A stretch of 12,407 bases of DNA from Stramenopiles sp. TOSAG23-2 (lineage: Eukaryota; Sar): contig LT649857.1 of the NCBI GenBank assembly GCA_900128395.1, forward strand, positions 1-12,407, written 5' to 3'. A program made the position numbers and the translations under genes. Under the pieces are notes generated by a model. It worked only from the letters and a program-made list of their open reading frames with translations, searched no databases and had not been told where the DNA came from. This document shows positions 1 through 7,793 of this stretch, one piece after another (position 1 is the first letter of the stretch; each line of letters opens with the position of its first letter).

Positions 1-1
1 G

Positions 2-3000
2 CAATATTACAACACGCTTACAGAAACAAATTCATATGATATGCCGAAAGAAGGTTTAGGTTTTCGTTTAGATGAATATGAACCATATGTGAAAAAATTT
101 AGTAAAGATATGGGTTTAGAAGATGAAGAAGAGACGAAAAAAGCATCCTTTTTATTGTTAGAACTTGGTGGTGGTGTTACGAATATTAATAATAATAAAA
201 AGAAAATGGTAAAAGCCGGCGTCGTACCAACACATCCTGTACCAAAACAACCACATGTTCGTAATAACGAATCCATCCCATATTCAGAATATGATAATGT
301 GGAAGTGGAAAAAGCAAAAGCAAAATTACGTAATATAACGTTAGCTGGTAAAAAATTATTGGCAACATTACGTCAAAAATTAATTGAAGCGGAAAAAGCT
401 TTATTAATTGCTAAAGTTAATTTCAACGATGCAAGTAAAGCATTAACATTTGGTATTGATGTAGGCATGTCACCTATGCAAATGGCGCGCGTGGAATATA
501 ATAAAGCGGTGAAAGATGTGAAACAATTAAAAGCAAATAGGTTGAAATTAAATGGTAAGATTCGTGTAGCGAAGGAGAAAGCACAAGAATACACACAACA
601 AGTTTTGAAAACGATGAATGATTTGACAGGTGGAGTCGACGTTTTAAAAGATGGTAGTGAAGGTGAATTTAGCAAGTTAGTAACTGTATTTAAAATGTCT
701 CATGGTAAATTAATTGAAGCGGAAACCAATGCAATTGAAAGTAAAAAGAAACTTGATTTATTAGACAAGGAAGGGAAAGAATTGGATGTTGATTTAGGTA
801 AATTACGTTTAAAATTAAAAAGTTTCGAAGCGAATAAAGTTGTTGTAATGGCGAAGTTACGTAGTGCCAAAAGAAAGGTAGTTGCTGCACAGAAGGCACT
901 TAGTAAAGCGGAAGCGGAGATGGCGAAAGCTGGGGCTGATGCTGGGGTTGATGCTAAATTTGTTGTGGAGGCCGCGAAGGCGACGTTGAAGGAAGCGAAT
1001 GAAGAAGTGCGGGTTTTGGTTTCGAATCTGGATAATATTAATACGGAGGCAAATCGTGCTGGTATTGATATTAGCAATTTAGAAGGTAGAAGGGCAAAAG
1101 TGGTGGAGGAGGTGAAAGAATTGCAAAGTGTTCATTCGGAGAATGTTCACCAACATGCAGCACATGCATTGAAGCATGAGAAAATTGCCGCGGCAGTGAA
1201 AGAGCATAGCCAAAGGTTGGGGATGGGTAAATATGCGTTGAAATCACATGCTGGTGATAAATTGCGTCGTCTTCGTGCAACATTGCAATGGCAAATGGCG
1301 GAAGATGATTTTAAAGTAGCGTTGGAAGGTTTGAGTACAGCAACGGAAAGGTTGGAGATTTGCAACGCCAGGTTGATGAAAATCAGTAAAATGCCTGGTG
1401 TTAAGAAGGAGGATATTGCTTTGGCGAAGGAGGAGCAGGCAAAGGCTGACGCGTTAGTTGTTCTAGCTACGAAGGACATGGACGAGAAACGTGAGGTTCT
1501 GAGGAGGAAGAAAGAACAAGCGTATTTGATGGGTCACGGGGATCCAATGCCGGATCTCTCGATGGGAGGGGAGGGGAGTAATGGTACTGCCACGTCTGCC
1601 GCAGAGGATGCGAAGAGGAAGGCGCAGAAGGAGGTGGAGGAGGCCGATTTGAAAGTCGCAAGGAGGAAAAGCCATATGATGGATATGGCCGAGTACTTAA
1701 AGACAATGAAGGCGCAGATGAAGGCGATGAAGAGGAAGCTTCTAGCTTTAAAACGGCTTGGTGGCAAGCGTTTAGTAGCGATGATGAAGAAGATAGCTGC
1801 TAGGAAGAGGAAGGAGGCGGAGATGGCTCGGGACTTAGAAAGGCAGCGCCAGGAAAGTTTGGCAGAGGAAAAGGCCCGAAGAGCAGCAATCGCCCGATTG
1901 GCTGCAGCCGAAACGAAGGCGAAGAAGGCAGAGGAAGGGAGGAAAGCTGCGGAGGCGGCAAAGGCGAAGGAGGAAGGTATCGCTGGGCTGTTTGGTTTGG
2001 CGACGGGGGGAAGTACGGGAAGTACAGGCGCTAGTGGATCCACAGGAAGTACTGGGAGTACTGGATCGGCGAGTGGAAGCACGGGAATTGCTTCCACTGG
2101 CCCAGCTATGATCACGAAGATTGTAGCTGCTGCGAAGGAGGAACCAGAGGAAGGCTCTGGGGATCCTACATTGGACGGTAAGCTGGCCAAGGCGAAGGCA
2201 GCTACTGGCATCAATCTTGGGGAGATGATTGGCGCGGCATCGACGGGTGGTGCAAGTGGTGCAACTGGGCTAAGTGCGACGGGACTTAGTGCCACAGCTA
2301 GTACAGGCGGTACTGGGGCAGAGACTGGGGCGGAGACAGGTGCGGAAACGGGTGTGGCAGCAACTGGTGTTGCGAAAACTGGGCCGACTGGGGCAGCGGT
2401 CTTAAACGATTATACCGGCCCTGGTCCAGTAACAGGCCCAACGGGGGTAACAGGCCCAACGGGGGTAAGCAACGCCCAAGCTTTGCACGATGCAAAGCTT
2501 GCCCTTAAAGAAGCTGAGGATGCTGTTCTTGCGAAGAAGGCATCCAAGAAGCTTGGAGGAGCCTCGCAAGAGGAGGTGGATGCGGCGGTGGATGAAGTGG
2601 GCAAGGCCCAAGCCATTGTTGATGGGTTGCTGGCGAAGATGAAGCCAAAGCAATTGACAACAACAGCACCAGTGGTAGTGGAGGCAACGGGTAGTGTGGA
2701 GGAGGCGGATGACGGTGATGCGGCGGCATACGTCAATAAAGTTGCAGCTACGAAGCTGCAACTGGAAGGGGACCTTGGCGATTTTGCCACTGGTATTAGT
2801 GGGGCAAGTGGCACAACGGGTGCAAGTGGAAGTACTGGGGCAAGTGGTATCACTGGCGCAAGTGGTAATACGGGGGCAAGTGGTAATACGGGGTCAAGTG
2901 GAAGTACTGGTATTGGTCGTGGAAGCACCAGCACAGGAAGTGTTGGTGCAGCTATTTTAGATGGACCTACAACAAGCGTTAAAAATACTGGTGCAAATGG

Positions 3001-3370
3001 TATAAAAATACTGGTGCAAATGGTTAAAAATACTGGTGCAAATGGTAAAACTGGAGTTACAGGCGCAAGTGGTGTTAAAGTAACAGGCGCAAGTGGAAGT
3101 ACAGGCGCAAGCAGTACAGGCGCAAGTGGAAGTACAGGCGCAAGTAGTACAGGCGCAAGTGGAAGTACAGGCGCAACGGGGGTGACGTTTGGTAAGACCC
3201 AGGAGGTTGGGTCATCGTCGACTGGCGGCGCCATTGACATGGATGTGATGGAGAAGGTGGCAAAGAAGGACATCAGCGTCCTAGATAAACTTAGCACATC
3301 AACTGGTGGCGCAACAGGTGTAATGGATGGTGCAGAAACTGGTGGTGCAACTGGAGCAACTGGTGTGTAA
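2..3370 (+). CDS. Large coiled-coil protein with collagen-like Gly-X-Thr/Ser repeats, 5' partial
   Basis: I do not recognise this gene. The frame is open from the window edge; the first Met in the window is at 41 (1109 aa from there to TAA at 3368-3370), but about 13 in-frame codons precede it without a stop, so the true start may lie upstream. Counting from Met 41, residues about 85-650 are rich in Lys, Ala, Glu and Leu with heptad-like spacing, typical of a long coiled coil; a second helical stretch lies at about 811-915. Between and after these sit Gly-every-third-residue blocks (about 655-688, 733-810, 918-970 and 1000-1047) built from GAS, GST, GNT, GPT and GVT triplets. This resembles bacterial and giant-virus collagen-like repeats but is nearly proline-free apart from a short GPT block. 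No signal peptide can be judged because the N-terminus is incomplete. Function is unknown; a structural, cell-wall or extracellular role is only a guess. Codon use shifts from AT-rich to GC-rich inside the gene. Confidence 0.85.
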   Translation, partial: QYYNTLTETNSYDMPKEGLGFRLDEYEPYVKKFSKDMGLEDEEETKKASFLLLELGGGVTNINNNKKKMVKAGVVPTHPVPKQPHVRNNESIPYSEYDNVEVEKAKAKLRNITLAGKKLLATLRQKLIEAEKALLIAKVNFNDASKALTFGIDVGMSPMQMARVEYNKAVKDVKQLKANRLKLNGKIRVAKEKAQEYTQQVLKTMNDLTGGVDVLKDGSEGEFSKLVTVFKMSHGKLIEAETNAIESKKKLDLLDKEGKELDVDLGKLRLKLKSFEANKVVVMAKLRSAKRKVVAAQKALSKAEAEMAKAGADAGVDAKFVVEAAKATLKEANEEVRVLVSNLDNINTEANRAGIDISNLEGRRAKVVEEVKELQSVHSENVHQHAAHALKHEKIAAAVKEHSQRLGMGKYALKSHAGDKLRRLRATLQWQMAEDDFKVALEGLSTATERLEICNARLMKISKMPGVKKEDIALAKEEQAKADALVVLATKDMDEKREVLRRKKEQAYLMGHGDPMPDLSMGGEGSNGTATSAAEDAKRKAQKEVEEADLKVARRKSHMMDMAEYLKTMKAQMKAMKRKLLALKRLGGKRLVAMMKKIAARKRKEAEMARDLERQRQESLAEEKARRAAIARLAAAETKAKKAEEGRKAAEAAKAKEEGIAGLFGLATGGSTGSTGASGSTGSTGSTGSASGSTGIASTGPAMITKIVAAAKEEPEEGSGDPTLDGKLAKAKAATGINLGEMIGAASTGGASGATGLSATGLSATASTGGTGAETGAETGAETGVAATGVAKTGPTGAAVLNDYTGPGPVTGPTGVTGPTGVSNAQALHDAKLALKEAEDAVLAKKASKKLGGASQEEVDAAVDEVGKAQAIVDGLLAKMKPKQLTTTAPVVVEATGSVEEADDGDAAAYVNKVAATKLQLEGDLGDFATGISGASGTTGASGSTGASGITGASGNTGASGNTGSSGSTGIGRGSTSTGSVGAAILDGPTTSVKNTGANGIKILVQMVKNTGANGKTGVTGASGVKVTGASGSTGASSTGASGSTGASSTGASGSTGATGVTFGKTQEVGSSSTGGAIDMDVMEKVAKKDISVLDKLSTSTGGATGVMDGAETGGATGATGV
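2431..2466 (+). repeat. 18-bp tandem repeat x2 encoding TGPTGV
   Basis: Two perfect copies of AACAGGCCCAACGGGGGT lie head to tail in frame. They encode the Gly-Pro-Thr collagen-like block, the only proline-containing part of the Gly-X-Thr repeats in this protein. Confidence 0.9.
2797..2935 (+). repeat. Degenerate 18-bp tandem repeat (GAS-GxT units)
   Basis: Successive in-frame 18-nt units encode TGASGS, TGASGI and TGASGN variants. The third positions vary (actggg, acgggg, actggc), so the array is older than the perfect duplications elsewhere in the window. Confidence 0.75.
2981..3046 (+). repeat. Three 21-bp repeats with the middle one read out of frame
   Basis: Identical 21-mers occupy 2981-3001, 3004-3024 and 3026-3046, separated by 2 nt (AT) and 1 nt (T). 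The outer copies read KNTGANG; the 2-nt spacer shifts the middle copy so it reads IKILVQM, and the following single T restores the frame. Confidence 0.95.
3086..3176 (+). repeat. 33-bp tandem repeat, about 2.8 copies
   Basis: Units begin at 3086, 3119 and 3152 (the last partial), with one C/T difference between the first two copies. The unit is 11 codons (GASGSTGASST), so copy-number change keeps the frame and only lengthens or shortens the Gly-rich tail. Confidence 0.85.
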
Positions 3371-3388
3371 AGTGTGTGTGTAAAGTAA

Positions 3389-3394
3389 AATAAA
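3389..3394 (+). terminator. Possible AATAAA polyadenylation signal
   Basis: AATAAA lies 19 nt after the TAA stop of the coiled-coil/collagen-like gene, in an A-rich, TA-rich stretch. In DNA this AT-rich the hexamer is expected often by chance, so this is weak. Confidence 0.25.
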
Positions 3395-3632
3395 ATTAGT
3401 AGTAGTAAAAAAAAGATATATAATATATATATATATATGATATATGAGTACGAACGTAATATTAAAATGTGTTTGTATTAATCACCCACACCCTATAATC
3501 CATATATTTTTTCTTCTATCGCAATCCAATGTAAATGTTTATTTTAAAAGTATTATTTTTCAACACAACAAAACAAAAATAAAAAATACATATTAAATAT
3601 ATACATAATATACAAACAATATATACAGACAT

Positions 3633-3653
3633 ACACACACACACACACACACA
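3633..3653 (+). repeat. (AC)n microsatellite abutting the SMP-30 start codon
   Basis: A 21-nt pure AC run ends immediately before the ATG at 3654, so it lies in the presumed 5' UTR. Its length is likely polymorphic; an effect on translation is possible but not shown. Confidence 0.9.
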
Positions 3654-4918
3654 ATGAATCTTCTTTCCAACAACACCAATATAATAATAGCCGTGAATGA
3701 TCCACGTTCCCTTGGTGAAGGTGCTGTATATTGTCCAATCACTAATAAATTATTATGGATTGATATAACAAGGGGTAAAATCTTTATATATGATGATCAA
3801 CATACCAATGAAAATATTCATATTGATTTACGACAAACCATGGGTACCGTCGTACCATATACATCAAATCAACTTGTTGCTGCTGTTGCAAAAGGTATAT
3901 GTATTGTTGATATTGCGACTAAACGTATCATTCATGGTTTTAAAAATGGTAATCCAGAAGGACATTTAATAAATAATAGATGGAACGACGGTAAATGTGA
4001 TCCACAAGGGAGATTATGGGCTGGCACCATGGATATCAATTGCAATGGACCAGTTGGTGGACTTTATTCCTTTGAATTTATAGAAGGTGATGATAACAAT
4101 GACAACAATAATAATATCATTTGTAAAAAACATCTAAGTAACATAACTGTCAGTAATGGTATTGTATGGACTAAAGATGGTAAAACAATGTATTATATCG
4201 ATACACCAACTATGAATGTTGATGCATTTGATTTTGATGGTACAAATGGTACCATATCAAATCGTAGAATTGTATATACATTTCCTAGTAACAATGATGA
4301 CGATGATGACGATGGCAATGATCAACAACAACAACAACAATCATCATCTACAACAACAACAACAACAACAGTAAAATTTATGGGATATCCAGATGGTATG
4401 ACTATTGATGATCAAGATATGTTATGGATTGCTATGTGGGATGGATGGTGTATAATACGTTTGGATCCAATAAAAGGTAATATTATACAAAAATATCATA
4501 TACCATCACAACGTGTAACAAGTTGTGCATTTGGTGGAAAAAATTTGAAACAACAACAGTAAAATTTATGGGATATCCAGATGGTATGACTATTGATGAT
4601 CAAGATATGTTATGGATTGCTATGTGGGATGGATGGTGTATAATACGTTTGGATCCAATAAAAGGTAATATTATACAAAAATATCATATACCATCACAAC
4701 GTGTAACAAGTTGTGCATTTGGTGGAAAAAATTTGAAACAATTATATGTAACAACTGCTAATTGTGGTTTACGTTTAGATGTTGGAATGGACAAATGGAT
4801 GAAAGAACAACCAGATGCTGGTAAATTGTTTGTATTGGATTTTGATAATGATGATGATGGTAATAATAATAATATAAAAGGTGTTAAAGCAAGTCGATTT
4901 CGTTATGGATTACAGTAA
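3654..4918 (+). CDS. SMP-30/gluconolactonase/regucalcin-like protein, frame broken by a 188-bp tandem duplication
   Basis: The protein matches the SMP-30/gluconolactonase/LRE beta-propeller family, whose members hydrolyse sugar lactones with a divalent metal. Family metal and substrate residues are visible: Glu22 in LGEGAVY, Arg109 and Asn111 in NRWNDGKCDP, Asn168 in VSNGIVW and Asp247 in YPDGMTID. Low-complexity Asn/Asp and Gln/Ser/Thr inserts sit at about 146-154 and 213-239. No signal peptide is seen, so it is probably cytosolic. As written, the frame ends at TAA 4560-4562 (302 aa), because 188 bp (4371-4558) is repeated exactly from 4559. Taking one copy away gives a continuous 358-aa frame ending at TAA 4916-4918; the family norm is about 300 aa without inserts. 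The start at 3654 follows the (CA)n tract. Exact substrate is unknown. Confidence 0.85.
4371..4746 (+). repeat. Perfect 188-bp tandem duplication inside the SMP-30 gene
   Basis: The segment from 4371 recurs from 4559 with no mismatch. The junction shares 5 nt (AACAA) with both ends, next to a (CAA)n tract. 188 is not a multiple of three, so the second copy is read out of frame. The unit contains AAAAGGTAAT, so GT at 4477 and AG ending at 4664 would delimit exactly 188 nt. Confidence 0.95.
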
Positions 4919-4955
4919 TCTTTCAAAAAATAAAAAAAAATATTATTTACATAAA

Positions 4956-4992
4956 GTATTATACTCGCGTATATTATATACGAGTATAATAC
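4956..4992. terminator. Perfect 12-bp inverted repeat (hairpin) after the SMP-30 stop
   Basis: Left arm GTATTATACTCG (4956-4967) and right arm CGAGTATAATAC (4981-4992) are exact reverse complements around a 13-nt loop, 38 nt past the stop. The core CGTATATTATATACG is itself palindromic. It could be a 3'-UTR hairpin or the relic of a small inverted-repeat element; its role is unknown. Confidence 0.6.
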
Positions 4993-5024
4993 GTATATTA
5001 TATGCGCGTACGTACTTCGTATTA

Positions 5025-5061
5025 GTTTGCAATGGTGCATTACGTTTGCAGAGGTGCATTA
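5025..5061. repeat. 18-bp direct repeat pair
   Basis: GTTTGCAATGGTGCATTA at 5025-5042 is repeated at 5044-5061 with two changes (AT to GA), a 19-nt period. It lies just after the hairpin in the convergent spacer. Confidence 0.8.
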
Positions 5062-5177
5062 GAGAGCTTTACTAATAGTAGGATATTGAATATTATTCTT
5101 GCAATTGAGTATTGAGCATATTACTTAGCACGGGAAAGTGTAAAATTATATTAATATTTAAAATATATCATAACTTT

Positions 5178-5342
5178 ATAGATTTTAACCAACCTACCTC
5201 AGGCAGGATATAACTTATCATATAGATTTTAAACCAACCATAGATTTTAACCAACCTACCTCAGGCAGGATATAACTTATCATATAGATTTTAAACCAAC
5301 CTACCTCAGGCAGGATATTACGTTCCACCTACCTCAGGCAGG
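5178..5342. repeat. Array with four copies of the near-palindrome CCTACCTCAGGCAGG
   Basis: ATAGATTTTA(A)ACCAACC starts at 5178, 5222, 5240 and 5284 (spacings 44, 18 and 44). Identical 15-mers CCTACCTCAGGCAGG lie at 5193-5207, 5255-5269, 5300-5314 and 5328-5342. Read on the minus strand (CCTGCCTGAGGTAGG) the arms pair with one G-T wobble, so short RNA hairpins are possible. The last copy contains the sulfatase stop codon (TGA, 5336-5334). Confidence 0.9.
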
Positions 5343-7395
5343 ATTATACAGGATTTTCGGATAATACCGACTATACAACATCCCTTGAATACGTTTCATT
5401 AATTTACCTTCATCATTGACCCATGATACACCACGTTGTTCATTTACAAATTGTTGCACTAATCGTTTCCTCCACATCTCTAAAACATCAATATATTTAT
5501 TATCTTTGGATAAATCATTCATTTCATATTGATCATTTGTTAAATTAAATAATTGTTCATCACCAAAATATGCACGATATATATATTTCATTTTACCATC
5601 CGTCAATGCATTCCAATGATTTGTTATATTATAACATATATCATGTTCTAAATCTATCCATTGACGCCAAGATGTAGTTGTAGCAGTAGTATCATCAGAA
5701 CCATCAATAATGTCCTTCTTGCTACTACTACTACTACTACTAGAGCTACTTCTTCGTAATAAATCTAATATACTTGATCCATTGATATCATTTGGTATTA
5801 AATTTGTTCCATTAGCAATATCTAAAAATGTTGGAAATAAATCACGTAATTCAACTACTTCCTCCCGTATTTCTACTACTACTACTAGAGCTACTTCTTC
5901 GTAATAAATCTAATATACTTGATCCATTGATATCATTTGGTATTAAATTTGTTCCATTAGCAATATCTAAAAATGTTGGAAATAAATCACGTAATTCAAC
6001 TACTTCCTCCCGTATTTGACCACGTTTCCATGATAATATCGTTTCCGGCCAATGAATAATAAATGGAACGTGGCTGCTAAATTCATATGGATACCCTTTT
6101 CTCCAATGATAATGATCGCCTTGTCCATCACCATGATCAGAGACAAAGATAATAAATGTATTATTTATAAAATTATTTTCTTTCAATGCATTGATTATTA
6201 ATCCTATTTGTTCATCAAGGAATAATATATTTGCAAAATATGAACGTCTTGTAGTCATTGTATCATGATATGGCATGTTTCCACACCATGCGTCGTTTTT
6301 TTGTGGCCCACAATTTATTACATCAGTTTTAAATCGTTCATCCCAATTACCACCAACAATTGGTTTAGAAACTATTTCATTTGGTATTAAATTGAAATAT
6401 TTTAATGGTGGATCATATTGTGAATGTGGACGATGAAACGATACTTTTAAAAAAAATGGTTTTGTAGAATTTATATTTGTCTTTTTCTTCTTTATATTAT
6501 TATTATGGTGGATCATATTGTGAATGTGGACGATGAAACGATACTTTTAAAAAAAATGGCTTTGTAGAATTTATATTTGTCTTTTTCTTCTTTATATTAT
6601 TATTATTACCACTACTACGACGATACGAATTAATAAATTCAATTGCATGTTTTCCAACCCAAGCAGTAGGATGATACATGTCATCATATGGATATATTTT
6701 ACTAATCCATTCATTATGATTCATAAATCCAAAGTTTGGATCTTACTACGACGATACGAATTAATAAATTCAATTGCATGTTTTCCAACCCAAGCAGTAG
6801 GATGATACATGTCATCATATGGATATATTTTACTAATCCATTCATTATGATTCATAAATCCAAAGTTTGGATCTATACCAGGTTTCATATGTTGAAACCA
6901 TTGATCGTAATCATCAAATTCCGTGCTATTTTTAAAACCATCGCCTACTCCATCATACAAAGTACGTTCATCGTATCCATGTTTATTGCCAGAGTTTGAA
7001 GTGAAGTTCCATCCGAAATGATCTTTTCCAATTGCTTCCGTATAATATCCTAATTTTTGTAATAATTTTGGAAATTCACCTTGTGGATAATGTAATGCAA
7101 TTTTACCATAACCTAACATGCCATGAAAATATGGTGATCGACCAGTCAATATTGCTGCTCGTGCAGGTGTGCATGTTGGTGTAGATGAATATGCATGTAT
7201 GAAATCTGCACCATTTTTTGCTAACTTATTTAAAGTTGGTGTAATTTTTGAATCTCGAGCATCAAACCTCATTTGATCTGCCATTAAAAATATTATATTA
7301 TTCGTTCCTATTGCGAACGTTATTTGTAATAATAATATTATATGATATAAAAAACAACAGATGATGGTGGTGGTGGTGGTGGTGGTTGCAACCAT
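5334..7395 (-). CDS. Formylglycine-dependent sulfatase (arylsulfatase-like) with signal peptide, frame broken by three tandem duplications
   Basis: Sulfatases hydrolyse sulfate esters using a formylglycine made from the Cys or Ser of a C/S-x-P-x-R motif; here it is Cys75 in CTPAR, followed by AAILTGR. Other family sites visible are Asp40 in FLMADQMR (metal), Lys124/His126 in GKDHF, SFHRPH, and SDHG with a nearby DHYHWRKG. Residues about 11-28 form a hydrophobic stretch, so the protein is probably secreted or enters the ER. I chose the ATG at 7395 because it has A at -3 and G at +4 and directly precedes the signal-like core; an upstream in-frame ATG at 7464 adds 23 residues in a weaker context. 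As written the frame breaks three times, at duplications of 131, 100 and 145 bp. Omitting one copy of each gives one uninterrupted 561-aa frame, normal for the family, ending at TGA 5336-5334. Substrate is unknown; a sulfated sugar or polysaccharide is plausible. Confidence 0.88.
5728..6017. repeat. Perfect 145-bp tandem duplication inside the sulfatase gene
   Basis: Copies are offset by exactly 145 bp (for example 5741 and 5886) with no mismatch. One edge lies in a (CTA)n tract that encodes poly-Ser on the minus strand. The length is not a multiple of three: reading in, the minus-strand frame leaves the poly-Ser tract and hits TGA within about six codons. Confidence 0.95.
6405..6602. repeat. 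100-bp tandem duplication inside the sulfatase gene, one mismatch
   Basis: Copies are offset by exactly 100 bp and differ only at T6460 versus C6560, which is synonymous in the coding frame (aaA-aaG-type position of Lys/Pro codons not resolved further). The junction shares 2 nt (AT) near a (TTA)n tract that encodes poly-Asn. It shifts the frame and produces a TAA stop just after the DPP residues. Confidence 0.95.
6613..6874. repeat. Perfect 131-bp tandem duplication inside the sulfatase gene
   Basis: The unit starting TACTACGACG and ending TTGGATCT occurs at 6613-6743 and again at 6744-6874 with no mismatch and no shared bases at the junction. It shifts the minus-strand frame, giving an early stop shortly after SYRRS. 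Confidence 0.95.
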
Positions 7396-7793
7396 GTTAT
7401 TTGATATTATACGATGACGAGTATGATAAATAATGGTGATTTGGTTGATTGATTTTATATACATGTATATATTTCTGTTTCTCGAGTATTATTTATTATC
7501 TATAAAATATAATAGTAGATATTTTTTGTAGAAATTCATTATTCAATAAAAAAATAATTCATATATGCACATTATAAATATTATTATTTCATTATAAAGC
7601 TTCACACAACACTCTTCTCCATCCAAACTCTTCCCAAACAAAATATAAAATAATACCATTTACGAACACTTCGTAAACAATCTATCAATTACGACATGCA
7701 AATAATATATTTAAAAAAGAGCATTAAACAATGTATATAAATTATCATCACGACAACTTCGTATATATCCACCATTACCATTATACATAAATA

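Larger units (their letters stand above)
3371..3653. other. Intergenic spacer with (TA)n and (CA)n tracts
   Basis: This short spacer separates two plus-strand genes. It starts with a GTGTGTGT run after the stop, carries a (TA)n stretch near 3424-3438, and ends in a (CA)n run. I see no gene in it. Confidence 0.7.
4919..5333. other. Convergent intergenic spacer rich in repeats
   Basis: This spacer lies between the 3' ends of the SMP-30-like gene (plus) and the sulfatase gene (minus). It holds an A-rich 3' UTR with an AATAAA at about 4929, a 12-bp hairpin, an 18-bp direct repeat and the array of near-palindromes at 5178-5342. I see no gene in it. Confidence 0.7.

Noticed and set aside
1534-3297. 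Long minus-strand open frames (253 and 295 codons) rich in Pro, Leu, Ala and Val opposite the collagen-like gene
   Set aside because: They mirror the repetitive GC-rich codons of the plus-strand repeats; the PLAPVLPLAPV pattern is the complement of the Gly-Ala-Ser-Gly-X-Thr repeat. No independent domain is visible.
4881-5075. 64-codon open frame overlapping the end of the SMP-30 gene
   Set aside because: It runs through the 3'-UTR hairpin and direct repeats and has no domain or coding-like composition.
5178-5342. TGAGGTAG on the minus strand resembles the start of the let-7 microRNA
   Set aside because: The match is only the first eight bases. let-7 belongs to bilaterian animals and no matching precursor hairpin surrounds it. 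The motif is part of the near-palindrome.
5178-5342. Possible CRISPR-like array of repeats
   Set aside because: Spacings are irregular (62, 45 and 28 nt), the spacers are themselves repeats, no Cas gene is nearby and the host is a eukaryote.
4371-6874. Ciliate-type internal eliminated sequences
   Set aside because: TAA and TGA act as ordinary stops here, the repeated units are full coding copies rather than unique inserts bounded by short TA repeats, and nothing else suggests a ciliate.
5741-6874. Exact splicing of the 145-, 100- and 131-bp sulfatase duplications as introns
   Set aside because: Exact removal of one period needs AGGT (or AGGC) in the coding-strand unit, and none of the three has it. 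Imprecise frame-restoring splicing is possible in principle but I see no strong sites.
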